Shown here one piece after another: positions 44,078-51,873 of a stretch of DNA of 64,000 nt. Each line of letters begins with the position of its first letter. Position 1 is the stretch's first letter. Under the pieces are notes generated by a model. The model was not told the DNA's origin. It saw nothing but the letters and a program-made list of their open reading frames with translations, and did no database searches. This DNA comes from Glycocaulis sp050485565. GTDB taxonomy: Bacteria > Pseudomonadota > Alphaproteobacteria > Caulobacterales > Maricaulaceae. The DNA is taken from NCBI RefSeq assembly GCF_050485565.1, contig NZ_JBJHBQ010000001.1:409494-473493 (forward strand). The letters are read 5' to 3'. Made by a program: the position numbers and the translations under genes.

Positions 44078-44596
44078 TCAGTTCCGGGACGGCAGGGTGG
44101 CGAGCACCTTGCTGAGCGCGGCCGTCAGCGCCTCCTCGCGGCGCTTGAGCGAGCCCTTCACGTCCAGCCCGCCATGGGCGAGCACGGCCCGGCGGAAGAC
44201 CTCGTACTGGACCTCGCTGAGATAGAGCAGCACGCAGTGCTCCTTGTCCCCGGTCTCCTCGCCGCGCAGGATCGCCTCCAGCTGGTGGACCGTGCGGGTC
44301 TCGGCCAGCTCGATCAGCTCCGCCCAGGTCTCGGGCGTCACATGAGGCGCGATCAGCTGGAGCTTGGTCCAGCCGATGGCGCGCAGCCGCTCGGCCGGGA
44401 TGGGCAGGCTGCGGAAGGTCCGGTCGATCTTGACCAGGTAATAGGCCTTCCTCTGGCTCAGCCCGAGCCGGTCCACCACGGGAAAGAAGGTGTCGGGGTC
44501 CCCGTCCTGGAGCTCGCGCAGCATCTTGGCCAGCTCCAGGAAGTTGTCGCCGATCAGGTCGGCCACGCTTTCGATCTTCTCGCTCTTGTCAGTCAT
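44078..44596 (-). CDS. Island protein of unknown family, copy B
   Basis: 172 residues from the ATG at 44596, chosen over 44608 because GGAGG sits five bases before it. Paralogue of 43452-43970. It has FRSLPIPAERLRAIGWTKLQLIAPHV, then VLLYLSEVQYEVFRRAVLAHGG, and ends REEALTAALSKVL. In copy B the N-terminal part reads SQRKAYYLVKIDRTFR, which looks like a helix-turn-helix-type segment; in copy A this is diverged. The upstream region carries the imperfect palindrome GTTAAGATCGATAAC. Confidence 0.75.
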   Translation of the reverse strand: MTDKSEKIESVADLIGDNFLELAKMLRELQDGDPDTFFPVVDRLGLSQRKAYYLVKIDRTFRSLPIPAERLRAIGWTKLQLIAPHVTPETWAELIELAETRTVHQLEAILRGEETGDKEHCVLLYLSEVQYEVFRRAVLAHGGLDVKGSLKRREEALTAALSKVLATLPSRN

Positions 44597-44825
44597 CACG
44601 ACCTCCATTGTTAAGATCGATAACGTGACTGAAAGGCGAACAAAAACAATGACTTAAGTAAGTTTTCTGCTTGTTTTTTCCAAGAGCCTGTCTGCTCATC
44701 TGGATGTCGATGCCTATATCATCCAAGGCTCATCTTTTCTTAGGCTCTTTTGATGAAGCTCCCGAGCGCGCAGGGCAGCGGAGGAGGCATGGTCTGGACG
44801 GAGAAATACTAGGGTCCAGACCCGA

Positions 44826-44886
44826 TCATATCCAGAAAGCGACGATGGCGGCGAGGGCTGCGGCTGAGAGGAAATTGGCGGCGCGA
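44826..44886 (-). pseudogene. C-terminal tail of an IS5-family transposase
   Basis: The minus strand encodes RAANFLSAAALAAIVAFWI and a stop, the typical C-terminus of IS5/IS427-type transposases. The GGGTC-CA-GACCC palindrome beside it (44812-44823) may be the old IS end. The rest of this copy is gone: a plus-strand IS5 piece begins immediately. Confidence 0.7.
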
Positions 44887-45432
44887 TTGCCGACCAATCA
44901 GCCTGGCGCGCGGCGTGTGGACGATCGCCGGGTGATTTCAGGCATCATCCATGTGCTCAAGACCGGCTCGCGGTGGTGCGACTGCCGGTCGAATACGGGC
45001 CGCCCACGACGATCTACAACCGCTTCAACCGCTGGTGAAAAGCACGGCCATCGACTCCACTTACGTGAATGCCCAGCGCGCCGCCCATGGCGGAAAAGGG
45101 GGGCGAAAAATCAGGCCATCGGCCCGTCGCGCGGCGGCCAGACCACCAAGCTGCACGCGCTGACCGATGTGGTGGGCCGCCCTTCGCGCTGACCCTGACC
45201 GCGAGCAAGGCGGCTGACATCATCGTCGCGCCAGCCCTGCTGGCGCGCGCCGAGCGCGTGAAGTATCTCATCGCGGACAAGGGCTATGACGGGGACGGCC
45301 TGCGCAGCGCCAGCCGCCAGGCTGGAGCCGTGCCGGTCATCCTCGGCCACGCCAACCGCAAGCGCAAAGTCCGGCTGGATGCCCGCCGGTACAGGGACCC
45401 CCACTTGGTGGAGAACGCCGTCGAAATCACCC
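44870..45432 (+). pseudogene. IS5-family transposase, frameshifted and internally deleted
   Basis: The N-terminal part reads LPTNQPGARRVDDRRVISG then VLKTGSRWCDC. After that one C is missing and the frame changes to PTTIYNRFNRW, which meets a stop. The middle of the gene is deleted, and STAIDSTYVNAQRAAHG, GGQTTKLHALTDVVGRP and LIADKGYDGDGLR follow in different frames. The motif order is that of IS5-group DDE transposases. The copy is inactive and ends near HLVENA, where foreign sequence starts. Confidence 0.85.
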
Positions 45433-45440
45433 TTGCTTTC

Positions 45441-45510
45441 CGGAGGTCGTCCACACATGACGTCCTGCAACGACCACGTTAGCGATCAGGTCAGGAGGAG
45501 GTCGTCCACA
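45441..45510. repeat. Two copies of a short direct repeat at the left edge of the defence module
   Basis: GGAGGTCGTCCACA occurs at 45442-45455 and again at 45497-45510. A third copy with one change (GGAGGCCGTCCACA) lies at 51692-51705. The first and third copies share the longer match CGGAGG(T/C)CGTCCACACATG. They bracket the methyltransferase/ATPase module. Confidence 0.75.
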
Positions 45511-45620
45511 ATATCACGTCAAATAAACACCGCATAAGCACTGTTTTCGGTGTTCCGGCTTGGCGAGCATCTACAATCAAGACAGCGGATTTTCCACAAC
45601 CCTACTGGGGTTCAAATCTT

Positions 45621-46343
45621 TCAGCCGGCGCCACTCTCTCCCGGAACTATCTGTGCCACCTCGAAAGCTTCGCAAGGATATTCTAGCTCACGTCCGAGAT
45701 GCTTCCGCAACAAAGGCTTAATCCCGCTCCCGGGTATATTGCGTCGAAGAAGAGCTATCCTATGCGCGTCCTTGCCCGGTCGATCCCAAGGGATATCAGT
45801 ATAACCTCTAGGCAGCCCTAACTCCATTTCCACGTCCTCAATCGACATCGATAGACGACTGAGGCCATCCAACGTGTAGATCTGGTCCGGGTCGATCAGC
45901 AGACCGAAGTCCTTGTAGACAGAATCGATAATTTCGCAGATCAGCCTCATGTGGGCTTGGCACGCGCTTATAACGTCTTCGTTGGGCAAATACCTATATC
46001 GTCCGAATTCTGGCTGATTAAAATAGTATCGTGTAATCCCGCCCTGCGCCGAAACAAAACCTACAGGATTCAAACCAAGATGTTGTGCGTCAGTCCTGCA
46101 CTCGTGAAAAAAACGAGCAAGCCGGTTTGCCTTTAGCTCGATCTGCAACTTTGCGTACCATTCGGCAAAATCTGGTGCGCCGTTCAAGCTTCCTTGTAGA
46201 GCGAATGTGACGCTTCGTGCCGAAGAGACGAATGCACTGAAATGGAAACGCACGCGCTGCCAACTGCCAACCGACAAGGCTAACTCCTCCAGAAAGAAAT
46301 CTGCCTCCTCTAGTTTTTCATCTACCGGACTGAAGCTTCGCAT
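45621..46343 (-). CDS. Unknown protein downstream of vsr
   Basis: 240 residues, soluble, with mixed helix and strand, and no family I recognise. Features include LARFFHECRTDAQHLGLNPVG and a C-terminal section IPGSGIKPLLRKHLGRELEYP. The start is 5 bases after the vsr stop, so it is the fourth gene of the HTH-methyltransferase-vsr operon. It could be the restriction effector, a specificity subunit or an accessory protein; no nuclease motif is visible. Confidence 0.7.
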   Translation of the reverse strand: MRSFSPVDEKLEEADFFLEELALSVGSWQRVRFHFSAFVSSARSVTFALQGSLNGAPDFAEWYAKLQIELKANRLARFFHECRTDAQHLGLNPVGFVSAQGGITRYYFNQPEFGRYRYLPNEDVISACQAHMRLICEIIDSVYKDFGLLIDPDQIYTLDGLSRLSMSIEDVEMELGLPRGYTDIPWDRPGKDAHRIALLRRNIPGSGIKPLLRKHLGRELEYPCEAFEVAQIVPGESGAG

Positions 46344-46348
46344 TGGAC

Positions 46349-46765
46349 CTATCCATGGCGGGGCGTGCTGACGGTTTCGTCGACCAGTTGGAAAAGACTA
46401 TCGTCACTGATAGAGCATTGCCAAACAGTTCGAACCTGCCATCCAAGGGCTTCCAACATTTCCCGATTTCGTGTGTCTCGCTCCCTGTTGCTCTCGATTT
46501 TTGCCTGCCAGAAATCAGACCGCGTCTCCGGCAATTTTGCTTTCTTGCATCCCTCGTGCCCATGCCAAAAACAGCCGTGAACAAAGATGGCAATTCGTCG
46601 CGACGGAAAGACAATATCAGGACGGCCGGGCAACCTCTTGTCATGAAGGACGTAACGCAGTCCTGCGGTATGTAGACAAGAACGCACCCGCAGCTCAGGT
46701 TTCGTATTCTTGCCCCGAATCCGGGACATAATCTCACTTCTCTTCTGGCGGTCGAAAATGTCCAT
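46349..46765 (-). CDS. vsr: Very short patch repair endonuclease (Vsr)
   Basis: 138 residues, standard length. MSRIRGKNTKPELRVRSCLH, then the metal-binding core LPGRPDIVFPSRRIAIFVHG and the zinc-binding CFWHGH...CKKAKLPETRSDFW. Vsr nicks T:G mismatches that arise from deaminated 5-methylcytosine. It follows the C5 methyltransferase gene after 15 bases, the standard arrangement. It is also a common fellow of GHKL ATPases in restriction-linked operons. Confidence 0.95.
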   Translation of the reverse strand: MDIFDRQKRSEIMSRIRGKNTKPELRVRSCLHTAGLRYVLHDKRLPGRPDIVFPSRRIAIFVHGCFWHGHEGCKKAKLPETRSDFWQAKIESNRERDTRNREMLEALGWQVRTVWQCSISDDSLFQLVDETVSTPRHG

Positions 46766-46780
46766 ACCGGATCGGCGCGG

Positions 46781-48016
46781 TCAGCGTGACGGCCCCGCTT
46801 CCAATGAGTTGGCTAGATAAGTGGCAAAATACTGGGCTAGCCGAGGTGGGACGGCGTTTCCAATCATCCGAGCTACAGGCTCTATTTGCTCGGTGGGATA
46901 AAACACATAGTCGTCCGGAAACGACTGAAGTATCGCCGCCTCGCGTAGAGAAATGCCCCGAATCTGCTTTACATCGTAGTGCCCGAACCGACCGTTGGAA
47001 ATCGAATGGCATTTGGTCGTAATGGTCGGAGACGGTCTATTGGGATGCATTCTGGTATAAACGTCTGAGAAGCAACGATCGTTCAACCGAGCGTTCACTT
47101 TGCGGTGGCAATCGAGAGAGAGGTCGCCGAACTCAGTGCGCTCCAAGTATGCATTGGACTCACCAGGCATCGCAGATGCAATGCGCTTCAGGTTCAACTC
47201 GCTCAGTGCGCGTGCTCGATGGTTTGGAATTTCTGGATGAGTTTCGCCTGCCGATACCGTGGGAAGATGGCCGATAGCGTCAGCCACTGTCACAACCATC
47301 GCATTCGGATCGGCGTCAGGGACGAGTAACTCGCTTTCCATCATATCCGCAAAACGCTCTTCGCGAACCAACTCCCGGCGGACAGCGATCAAAATGGATC
47401 GTTTCCGATATTGAGGAACCCCGAACCGAGACGTGCAAACGACCTTGGAACCGGTGACGTAGCCAAGTTCGTTCAGCCGGCCTCGAAAATCTTCCCATAT
47501 GTTCCCGTATCTTGGATCTTTGATGCCCGCGACGTTTTCGGAAAGGATCATCTCTGGCTTGTAGCGAGAGACGTACTCGGCAGCCTCGGCCAACAAGCCT
47601 CGGTCCTTCTCTCTTCCCTTCTTGCGCTTATCGCTCAGTTCCTTGCGGGAAAGGGTGGTGAAAGGCTGGCATGGGGCGCAAATCGCGAACAGCAGCGGAA
47701 CGCCGAGAGCCTTCCCCCTATAATAGGAGAGCAATGAATCGAGCTCCGTTACCAGCTCGTCTCTCTGCCCTTCTTCATAGTCCGGAGTTCTTGCAAAAAC
47801 GTCGTAGTTCAGAAACCGCGCCGGGGCATAATCGACAGATCTATTGAGATTGTTGTCCGAATACGTCTGGGCGCAGCGCCCATCCTTGTCGATCCCCGCG
47901 ATGACATACCCGCCTGAATCGATCAGGCCACGAGTAGTACCCCCAGCGCCGCAGAAAAAGTCCACGGCCAGGAAGGTTGGCATCTTCGTCTTAATGTGGG
48001 GGGCGACATCGCTCAT
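46781..48016 (-). CDS. DNA (cytosine-5) methyltransferase
   Basis: 411 residues from the ATG at 48016 (a GTG precedes it). Motif I is VDFFCGAGGTTRG; motif IV is FAICAPCQPF with catalytic Cys near 116; motif VI is LSENVAGI; motif VIII is QYRKRS; motifs IX and X are ISLREAAILQSFPDDY and MIGNAVPPRLAQYF. It marks cytosines in an unknown target. The start overlaps the HTH gene stop by one base (TGATG), so the two are coupled. Confidence 0.95.
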   Translation of the reverse strand: MSDVAPHIKTKMPTFLAVDFFCGAGGTTRGLIDSGGYVIAGIDKDGRCAQTYSDNNLNRSVDYAPARFLNYDVFARTPDYEEGQRDELVTELDSLLSYYRGKALGVPLLFAICAPCQPFTTLSRKELSDKRKKGREKDRGLLAEAAEYVSRYKPEMILSENVAGIKDPRYGNIWEDFRGRLNELGYVTGSKVVCTSRFGVPQYRKRSILIAVRRELVREERFADMMESELLVPDADPNAMVVTVADAIGHLPTVSAGETHPEIPNHRARALSELNLKRIASAMPGESNAYLERTEFGDLSLDCHRKVNARLNDRCFSDVYTRMHPNRPSPTITTKCHSISNGRFGHYDVKQIRGISLREAAILQSFPDDYVFYPTEQIEPVARMIGNAVPPRLAQYFATYLANSLEAGPSR

Positions 48017-48204
48017 CACAAAACCTTCCTGATTCGCGCGATGTCGGCAGCAGTAAAAACGCGCCAGTTGTTTCTATCTCGCTTTACGTCCAAAATTCGT
48101 CCTTCACGAATCCAGCGAAGCAGCGTGCTTTTCGAGAGCCCCAGCTCTTTGGCCGCCTCGTCGGTCGTGTAGGTTTCGTTTCGAATCGCGCGGCCCTTGT
48201 GCAT
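48016..48204 (-). CDS. MerR/excisionase-type HTH protein, first gene of the methyltransferase operon
   Basis: 62 residues from the ATG at 48204: MHKGRAIRNETYTTDEAAKE, then LGLSKSTLLRWIREGRIL and the wing NWRVFTAADIARI. It is a DNA-binding domain of the HTH_17 class. A good promoter ends only about 7 bases before this ATG, so the mRNA looks leaderless, supporting this start over 48243. It probably acts as the controller of the divergent operons. Confidence 0.85.
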   Translation of the reverse strand: MHKGRAIRNETYTTDEAAKELGLSKSTLLRWIREGRILDVKRDRNNWRVFTAADIARIRKVL

Positions 48205-48211
48205 ATATTTA

Positions 48212-48239
48212 ACTATATCCACAACCACGCCACAGTCAA
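48212..48239 (-). promoter_or_regulatory. Strong sigma-70-type promoter of the HTH-methyltransferase operon
   Basis: Read on the minus strand: TTGACT at 48239-48234, 16 bases, TATAGT at 48217-48212. The expected start of transcription is at or next to the ATG at 48204, and no Shine-Dalgarno sequence is visible, so translation is probably leaderless. Confidence 0.75.
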
Positions 48240-48318
48240 CCAAATCAGAGAAATATTATCGCCTCTACAGGGGGTTATGTCTTTGAGGGCCAAAATTTTT
48301 GCAAAAAATCTAGCCTCA

Positions 48319-48379
48319 GTACGCGTACGATGAAGAAATGCAGAAATATGTCTTGCATATGATCGTAGATATGTCATAT
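48319..48379. promoter_or_regulatory. Palindromes in the divergent intergenic region
   Basis: Three symmetric elements: GTACGCGTAC (48319-48328), ATATG-TCTTG-CATAT (48346-48360) and ATATG-T-CATAT (48369-48379). The last two share half-sites and precede the plus-strand gene at 48394, so they are good operator candidates for the HTH protein. Confidence 0.6.
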
Positions 48380-48393
48380 GTACGAGAAGCGCG

Positions 48394-48639
48394 ATGGAGA
48401 TCGATATGGTGCGAGAAGAAGACCGGGCAAAATTTGTAAAATTGGCGTCTGCGCGCGTAAATAAGGCGTTGAAAGACATACAGTTGATAGGTAACTTGGC
48501 AAATCGTTCGAATTATGACTACACCGATGAAGATGTTGCCAAGATTTTTAAAGCTTTGAACGAGGAGATGTCGGCCTGCAAAAAACGTTTCGAGCTGTCC
48601 AGTAAGAAGGGCGGCGCTACAAAATTTACCCTAGAATAG
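48394..48639 (+). CDS. Small helical protein upstream of the GHKL ATPase
   Basis: 81 residues (MEIDMVREEDRAKFVKLASA at the start), all-helical and charged, no known family. A GAGAAG box precedes the ATG. The stop lies 11 bases before the ATPase start. The central NLANRSNYDYTDEDVAKIFKAL may form a protein-protein interface. A role as partner or inhibitor of the ATPase is inference only. Confidence 0.75.
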   Translation: MEIDMVREEDRAKFVKLASARVNKALKDIQLIGNLANRSNYDYTDEDVAKIFKALNEEMSACKKRFELSSKKGGATKFTLE

Positions 48640-48650
48640 GGGCTGGCGAC

Positions 48651-51128
48651 ATGGATTTCAAAAAGATTTGCTTAGCGCTTCTGGCGACGGAGTCAGAGGC
48701 TGGCGTCGATAAGATATTGGCCGAGTTTCTGGAATTTCAGGATTCTAACAATTGGAAGCCGCTGGACGGGCGGGAGACAAATTTCAACGTCACCTCCAAC
48801 CAAGCATCCGACGGCGGAAAAGCGCTCACCGAGTTGATGACCAATATGGTCGATGCCGTGCTGATGAAGCATGCTTATTTGAAGGGCGTCGAGCCAAAAG
48901 GAGCCGCTGCGCCTAAAACCATGTACCAAGCTGTTGATCAGTTGGTGCAGAAGATGCATGGCGGGAAGTTGGTGAACCTTGATTCAGCCGACCCTTGGCT
49001 AAAGGAGTTCGCTCAAAACAACCTTGCCATCGGCATCACTGGTGCCCGATCGAAAACCGAAGGGCTTCCGTGCTACACGTTTGCAGATAACGGCGAGGGT
49101 CAAAGTCCGGACGATTTCGAGACGACTTTTCTCTCCCTCAGCGCCGGCAACAAGAAATCCATCCCGTTTGTCCAGGGCAAGTTCAATATGGGCTCGTCGG
49201 GTGTCTTGGGGTATTGCGGACGGCGCTGGTACAAACTCATTGTTTCCCGACGCTACGACAAAAATGGCCCGTGGGGTTGGACAATAATGCGTCGGCGCCC
49301 TGGCACAGGCGATGACTTGCCCATCGCGGAATACTTTGTTGGACCTGACGGGAATATCCCGCGATTCGAGGCTGAAGAGCTGTATCCGTTCCATACCGTG
49401 GAACAGAAGCGTTATGACCGCATGCATCTCAACTCGGGCACAATAATCAAACTGTTTGATTATCAGGTCGGATCGAGGTTCATGAGCTTCCGTGGTTCCC
49501 GGGAAGCGCTCAACGAAAATCTTGTCGAAACGATATTGCCATTCCGCATCCTTGATCTCAGGCAGAAGCCAACGAAAGGAAAGGGGCCCGACAGGGAATT
49601 GGGGGTCGATCCGCGCCCTTTTTACGGAATGGAGTTTCTCCTTCTGAACTCCCACAAAGAAGCTGACCTCGACGATGAAGAAGAGGCATCAGCAGAAGGA
49701 AAGATCGCTGTTGGTCAATTCACTTTGCCGAACCTTGGAAAAGTCAGCGTAAGCGCGATTGCGCTCAAGCGAGACCTCCCAAGCTGGTTGAAACCCAATA
49801 ATTCCAATAATCGAGTGTTTCACACTGTCAACGGACAGGTCCAATACAAGCAGACCCGCGGCTATCTTTCGACCAAATGTGGCTTTCCCGCACTTAAGGA
49901 CCGTATCGTCGTTGTCGTGGACGCCAGCGGCCTTACTTTCGCCGCTCACAACGAAGTTTGGAAAGGTGATCGCGAGCATATCAGAAACACCCAAGACGGT
50001 GAGCGCTACATTGAAGAGGTCACGAAGACGATCAAAGAGTCTGGAGCACTTATAGCCCTCCAAGCTAAGATAGCTGCTGAGGAACTGGAACGTGCCGCAA
50101 AAACTGAAGGCAATACGCTGTTCCAGAAGCTGGTTGATCGTGACCCAAGCTTGGCTGGTCTGCTGTCGAGTCGTGACCCCAGCATCAAGCTGCCCGCGTC
50201 GGGCGGATCGAAGTCCAATGGCAATGAGAGCGGGACTGAGGACGACTTCAAAGGCGTCTATAGTCCAACTTTCCTGAGGTTGGAGGAGCGCTTCAAAAAG
50301 GACTCTCTCGAGATACCGATTGGGCGCAGCCGTCCTTTGTCCGCACGTACTAATGCGGTCAATGGATATCTCCAGAGGGCCGACAACCCAGGACGAGTAA
50401 TTGTCGAAGAAGAGGTTCGTCAAAAGTTTGGCCTACGTGAGCATCTGAAAGACGGTCGCCTGACTTTGTATTTCTCGCCCGAGAACGGCGGCGTGGTCGT
50501 CGGCGATGAGGTTAAATTCCGCATCGGTCTTCAAGACGATGCCATGCCCGAGCCCGTCGTTACGGAAGAAGTTACAATCACCATCGTCGCGGAAGCGGCC
50601 GATGCGGGTACCGAAAAGAAGAAAACGTCTAAGCAAAAGCCAAAGTCGGGTGCTGGTGAGAGCAAGCCTGGCGAGGGGGAAAATGCTCCAACGCACGGTC
50701 TGCCCGCCTGCGTACTGCTGACAAGAGACGGGCGTGAGGTAAATGGCTACGAAACCGCTCCTTGGCCCGAGGATTTCAGTGAGACGGACGGCGGATTGAT
50801 TGAGGATCTTGGCCAAGAAAGCGTCTATAAGATCAACTACGACAATGTCTATCACCTAAAGTATCGCAAGGCGGCCACAGGGATCGCGAGAGACGTGGTG
50901 ACCGAGAAATACATCCTCGGCATGCGTATACTCTTGCTCGGTTGCGAACACGCGTTGCGAAGCATGCAAGCGGCTAATGACACAGCCAGCGAAGGCATGG
51001 GCGAGTTTCTGGATGACTTCCGACGCATGGCCGCAAGGGGCGCGGCATCAACCGTCCTAGCCCTGGCTGAAAACCTTCCAAAGATCGTCGATGCATCCTC
51101 AATCCAGCAGGCCGAAAATGTCGAGTGA
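48651..51128 (+). CDS. Large GHKL-superfamily ATPase (MutL/MORC-like)
   Basis: 825 residues. The Bergerat fold shows E61-L-M-T-N65-M-V-D68 (N box), FADNGEGQ at 145-151 (G1, D-x-G-x-G) and GKFNMGSSGVL at 177-187 (G2 loop). A second domain (about 290-450, S5-like by position) follows. The region about 560-660 is a beta-sandwich-like segment (RLTLYFSPENGGVVVGDEVKF), then a Lys/Gly-rich low-complexity linker, then a C-terminal alpha/beta region with HGLPACVLLTRDGR. This architecture resembles the MORC-like ATPases found with C5 methylases and Vsr in restriction-type operons. Confidence 0.85.
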   Translation: MDFKKICLALLATESEAGVDKILAEFLEFQDSNNWKPLDGRETNFNVTSNQASDGGKALTELMTNMVDAVLMKHAYLKGVEPKGAAAPKTMYQAVDQLVQKMHGGKLVNLDSADPWLKEFAQNNLAIGITGARSKTEGLPCYTFADNGEGQSPDDFETTFLSLSAGNKKSIPFVQGKFNMGSSGVLGYCGRRWYKLIVSRRYDKNGPWGWTIMRRRPGTGDDLPIAEYFVGPDGNIPRFEAEELYPFHTVEQKRYDRMHLNSGTIIKLFDYQVGSRFMSFRGSREALNENLVETILPFRILDLRQKPTKGKGPDRELGVDPRPFYGMEFLLLNSHKEADLDDEEEASAEGKIAVGQFTLPNLGKVSVSAIALKRDLPSWLKPNNSNNRVFHTVNGQVQYKQTRGYLSTKCGFPALKDRIVVVVDASGLTFAAHNEVWKGDREHIRNTQDGERYIEEVTKTIKESGALIALQAKIAAEELERAAKTEGNTLFQKLVDRDPSLAGLLSSRDPSIKLPASGGSKSNGNESGTEDDFKGVYSPTFLRLEERFKKDSLEIPIGRSRPLSARTNAVNGYLQRADNPGRVIVEEEVRQKFGLREHLKDGRLTLYFSPENGGVVVGDEVKFRIGLQDDAMPEPVVTEEVTITIVAEAADAGTEKKKTSKQKPKSGAGESKPGEGENAPTHGLPACVLLTRDGREVNGYETAPWPEDFSETDGGLIEDLGQESVYKINYDNVYHLKYRKAATGIARDVVTEKYILGMRILLLGCEHALRSMQAANDTASEGMGEFLDDFRRMAARGAASTVLALAENLPKIVDASSIQQAENVE

Positions 51129-51140
51129 CGAGAAAGCAGC

Positions 51141-51644
51141 ATGAGGACCGAAACGTCGGTGCCCAAGGCACGTCTCGTCCTCCAGGACGCTATGTATGTG
51201 CGAGACAAGTTGGAGCTCGAAACCGGGCATATCGAATGGCGCTTGAACTGGGTGTTGGCGGTGGTCTTGTTGAGAGTTGTTGGCCATGTATTGGATAAAG
51301 TAGATGGCGCAAATAACGTCGCGACACGTACTGCCGCGAGAGATTTTTACCAATCGTGGAAATCTGGAGAGAAGAACGCCATTTTTCGAGATTTCATCGA
51401 GCGAGAAAGGAACACAATACTAAAAGAGTATTCTTCTGACGTCACAGAGGGCCCCGTTCCCGTGATGGCTTACTTGCAGAGCCATGACGGTTTCGACGTT
51501 GTCAGGCAGTTTTTGATAGAGGAGAACTTGTACCGGCCAATGGGCTCTGGTGCGTACGAAGGGGAAGATGGGCGAACTCTACTGGACGAAGCAATTGCTT
51601 GGTGGGCACAACAATTGGATGCAATCGATGAGACGCTTAAGTGA
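51141..51644 (+). CDS. Unknown protein at the end of the ATPase operon
   Basis: 167 residues, mostly helical. The middle reads RDFYQSWKSGEKNAIFRDFIERERNTILKEYSS, reminiscent of helical HEPN-like scaffolds, but the R-x4-6-H RNase motif is not seen. The ATG lies 13 bases after the ATPase stop, and the stop is about 50 bases before the right-hand flanking repeat. It is presumably part of the module. Confidence 0.65.
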   Translation: MRTETSVPKARLVLQDAMYVRDKLELETGHIEWRLNWVLAVVLLRVVGHVLDKVDGANNVATRTAARDFYQSWKSGEKNAIFRDFIERERNTILKEYSSDVTEGPVPVMAYLQSHDGFDVVRQFLIEENLYRPMGSGAYEGEDGRTLLDEAIAWWAQQLDAIDETLK

Positions 51645-51690
51645 AGAATAAGGGGGCGGAGATGGGGGATAGTCTGTCGCACCTGCCAAA

Positions 51691-51709
51691 CGGAGGCCGT
51701 CCACACATG
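51691..51709. repeat. Right-hand copy of the module-flanking direct repeat
   Basis: CGGAGGCCGTCCACACATG here matches 45441-45459 at 18 of 19 positions and lies just after the last gene of the module. Confidence 0.75.
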
Positions 51710-51873
51710 CGCCCTCGGGTCCCTCATTCATTTCGAGAAGCCCTTTCTTTCTGCAGGAATTATTGATTTCAATGGCTTAGAGCGTGATCCTGCCTGACGG
51801 AATCGGATTGGGGGATTCCGATGGCGGCCGAACGCTGATTCATCCTGTCTGCCGGAGCAGGAGGCGGGCGGAC

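Noticed and set aside
48394..48639. Antitoxin reading of the 81-residue protein
   Set aside because: No antitoxin motif or adjacent small toxin; operon position ties it to the large ATPase instead.
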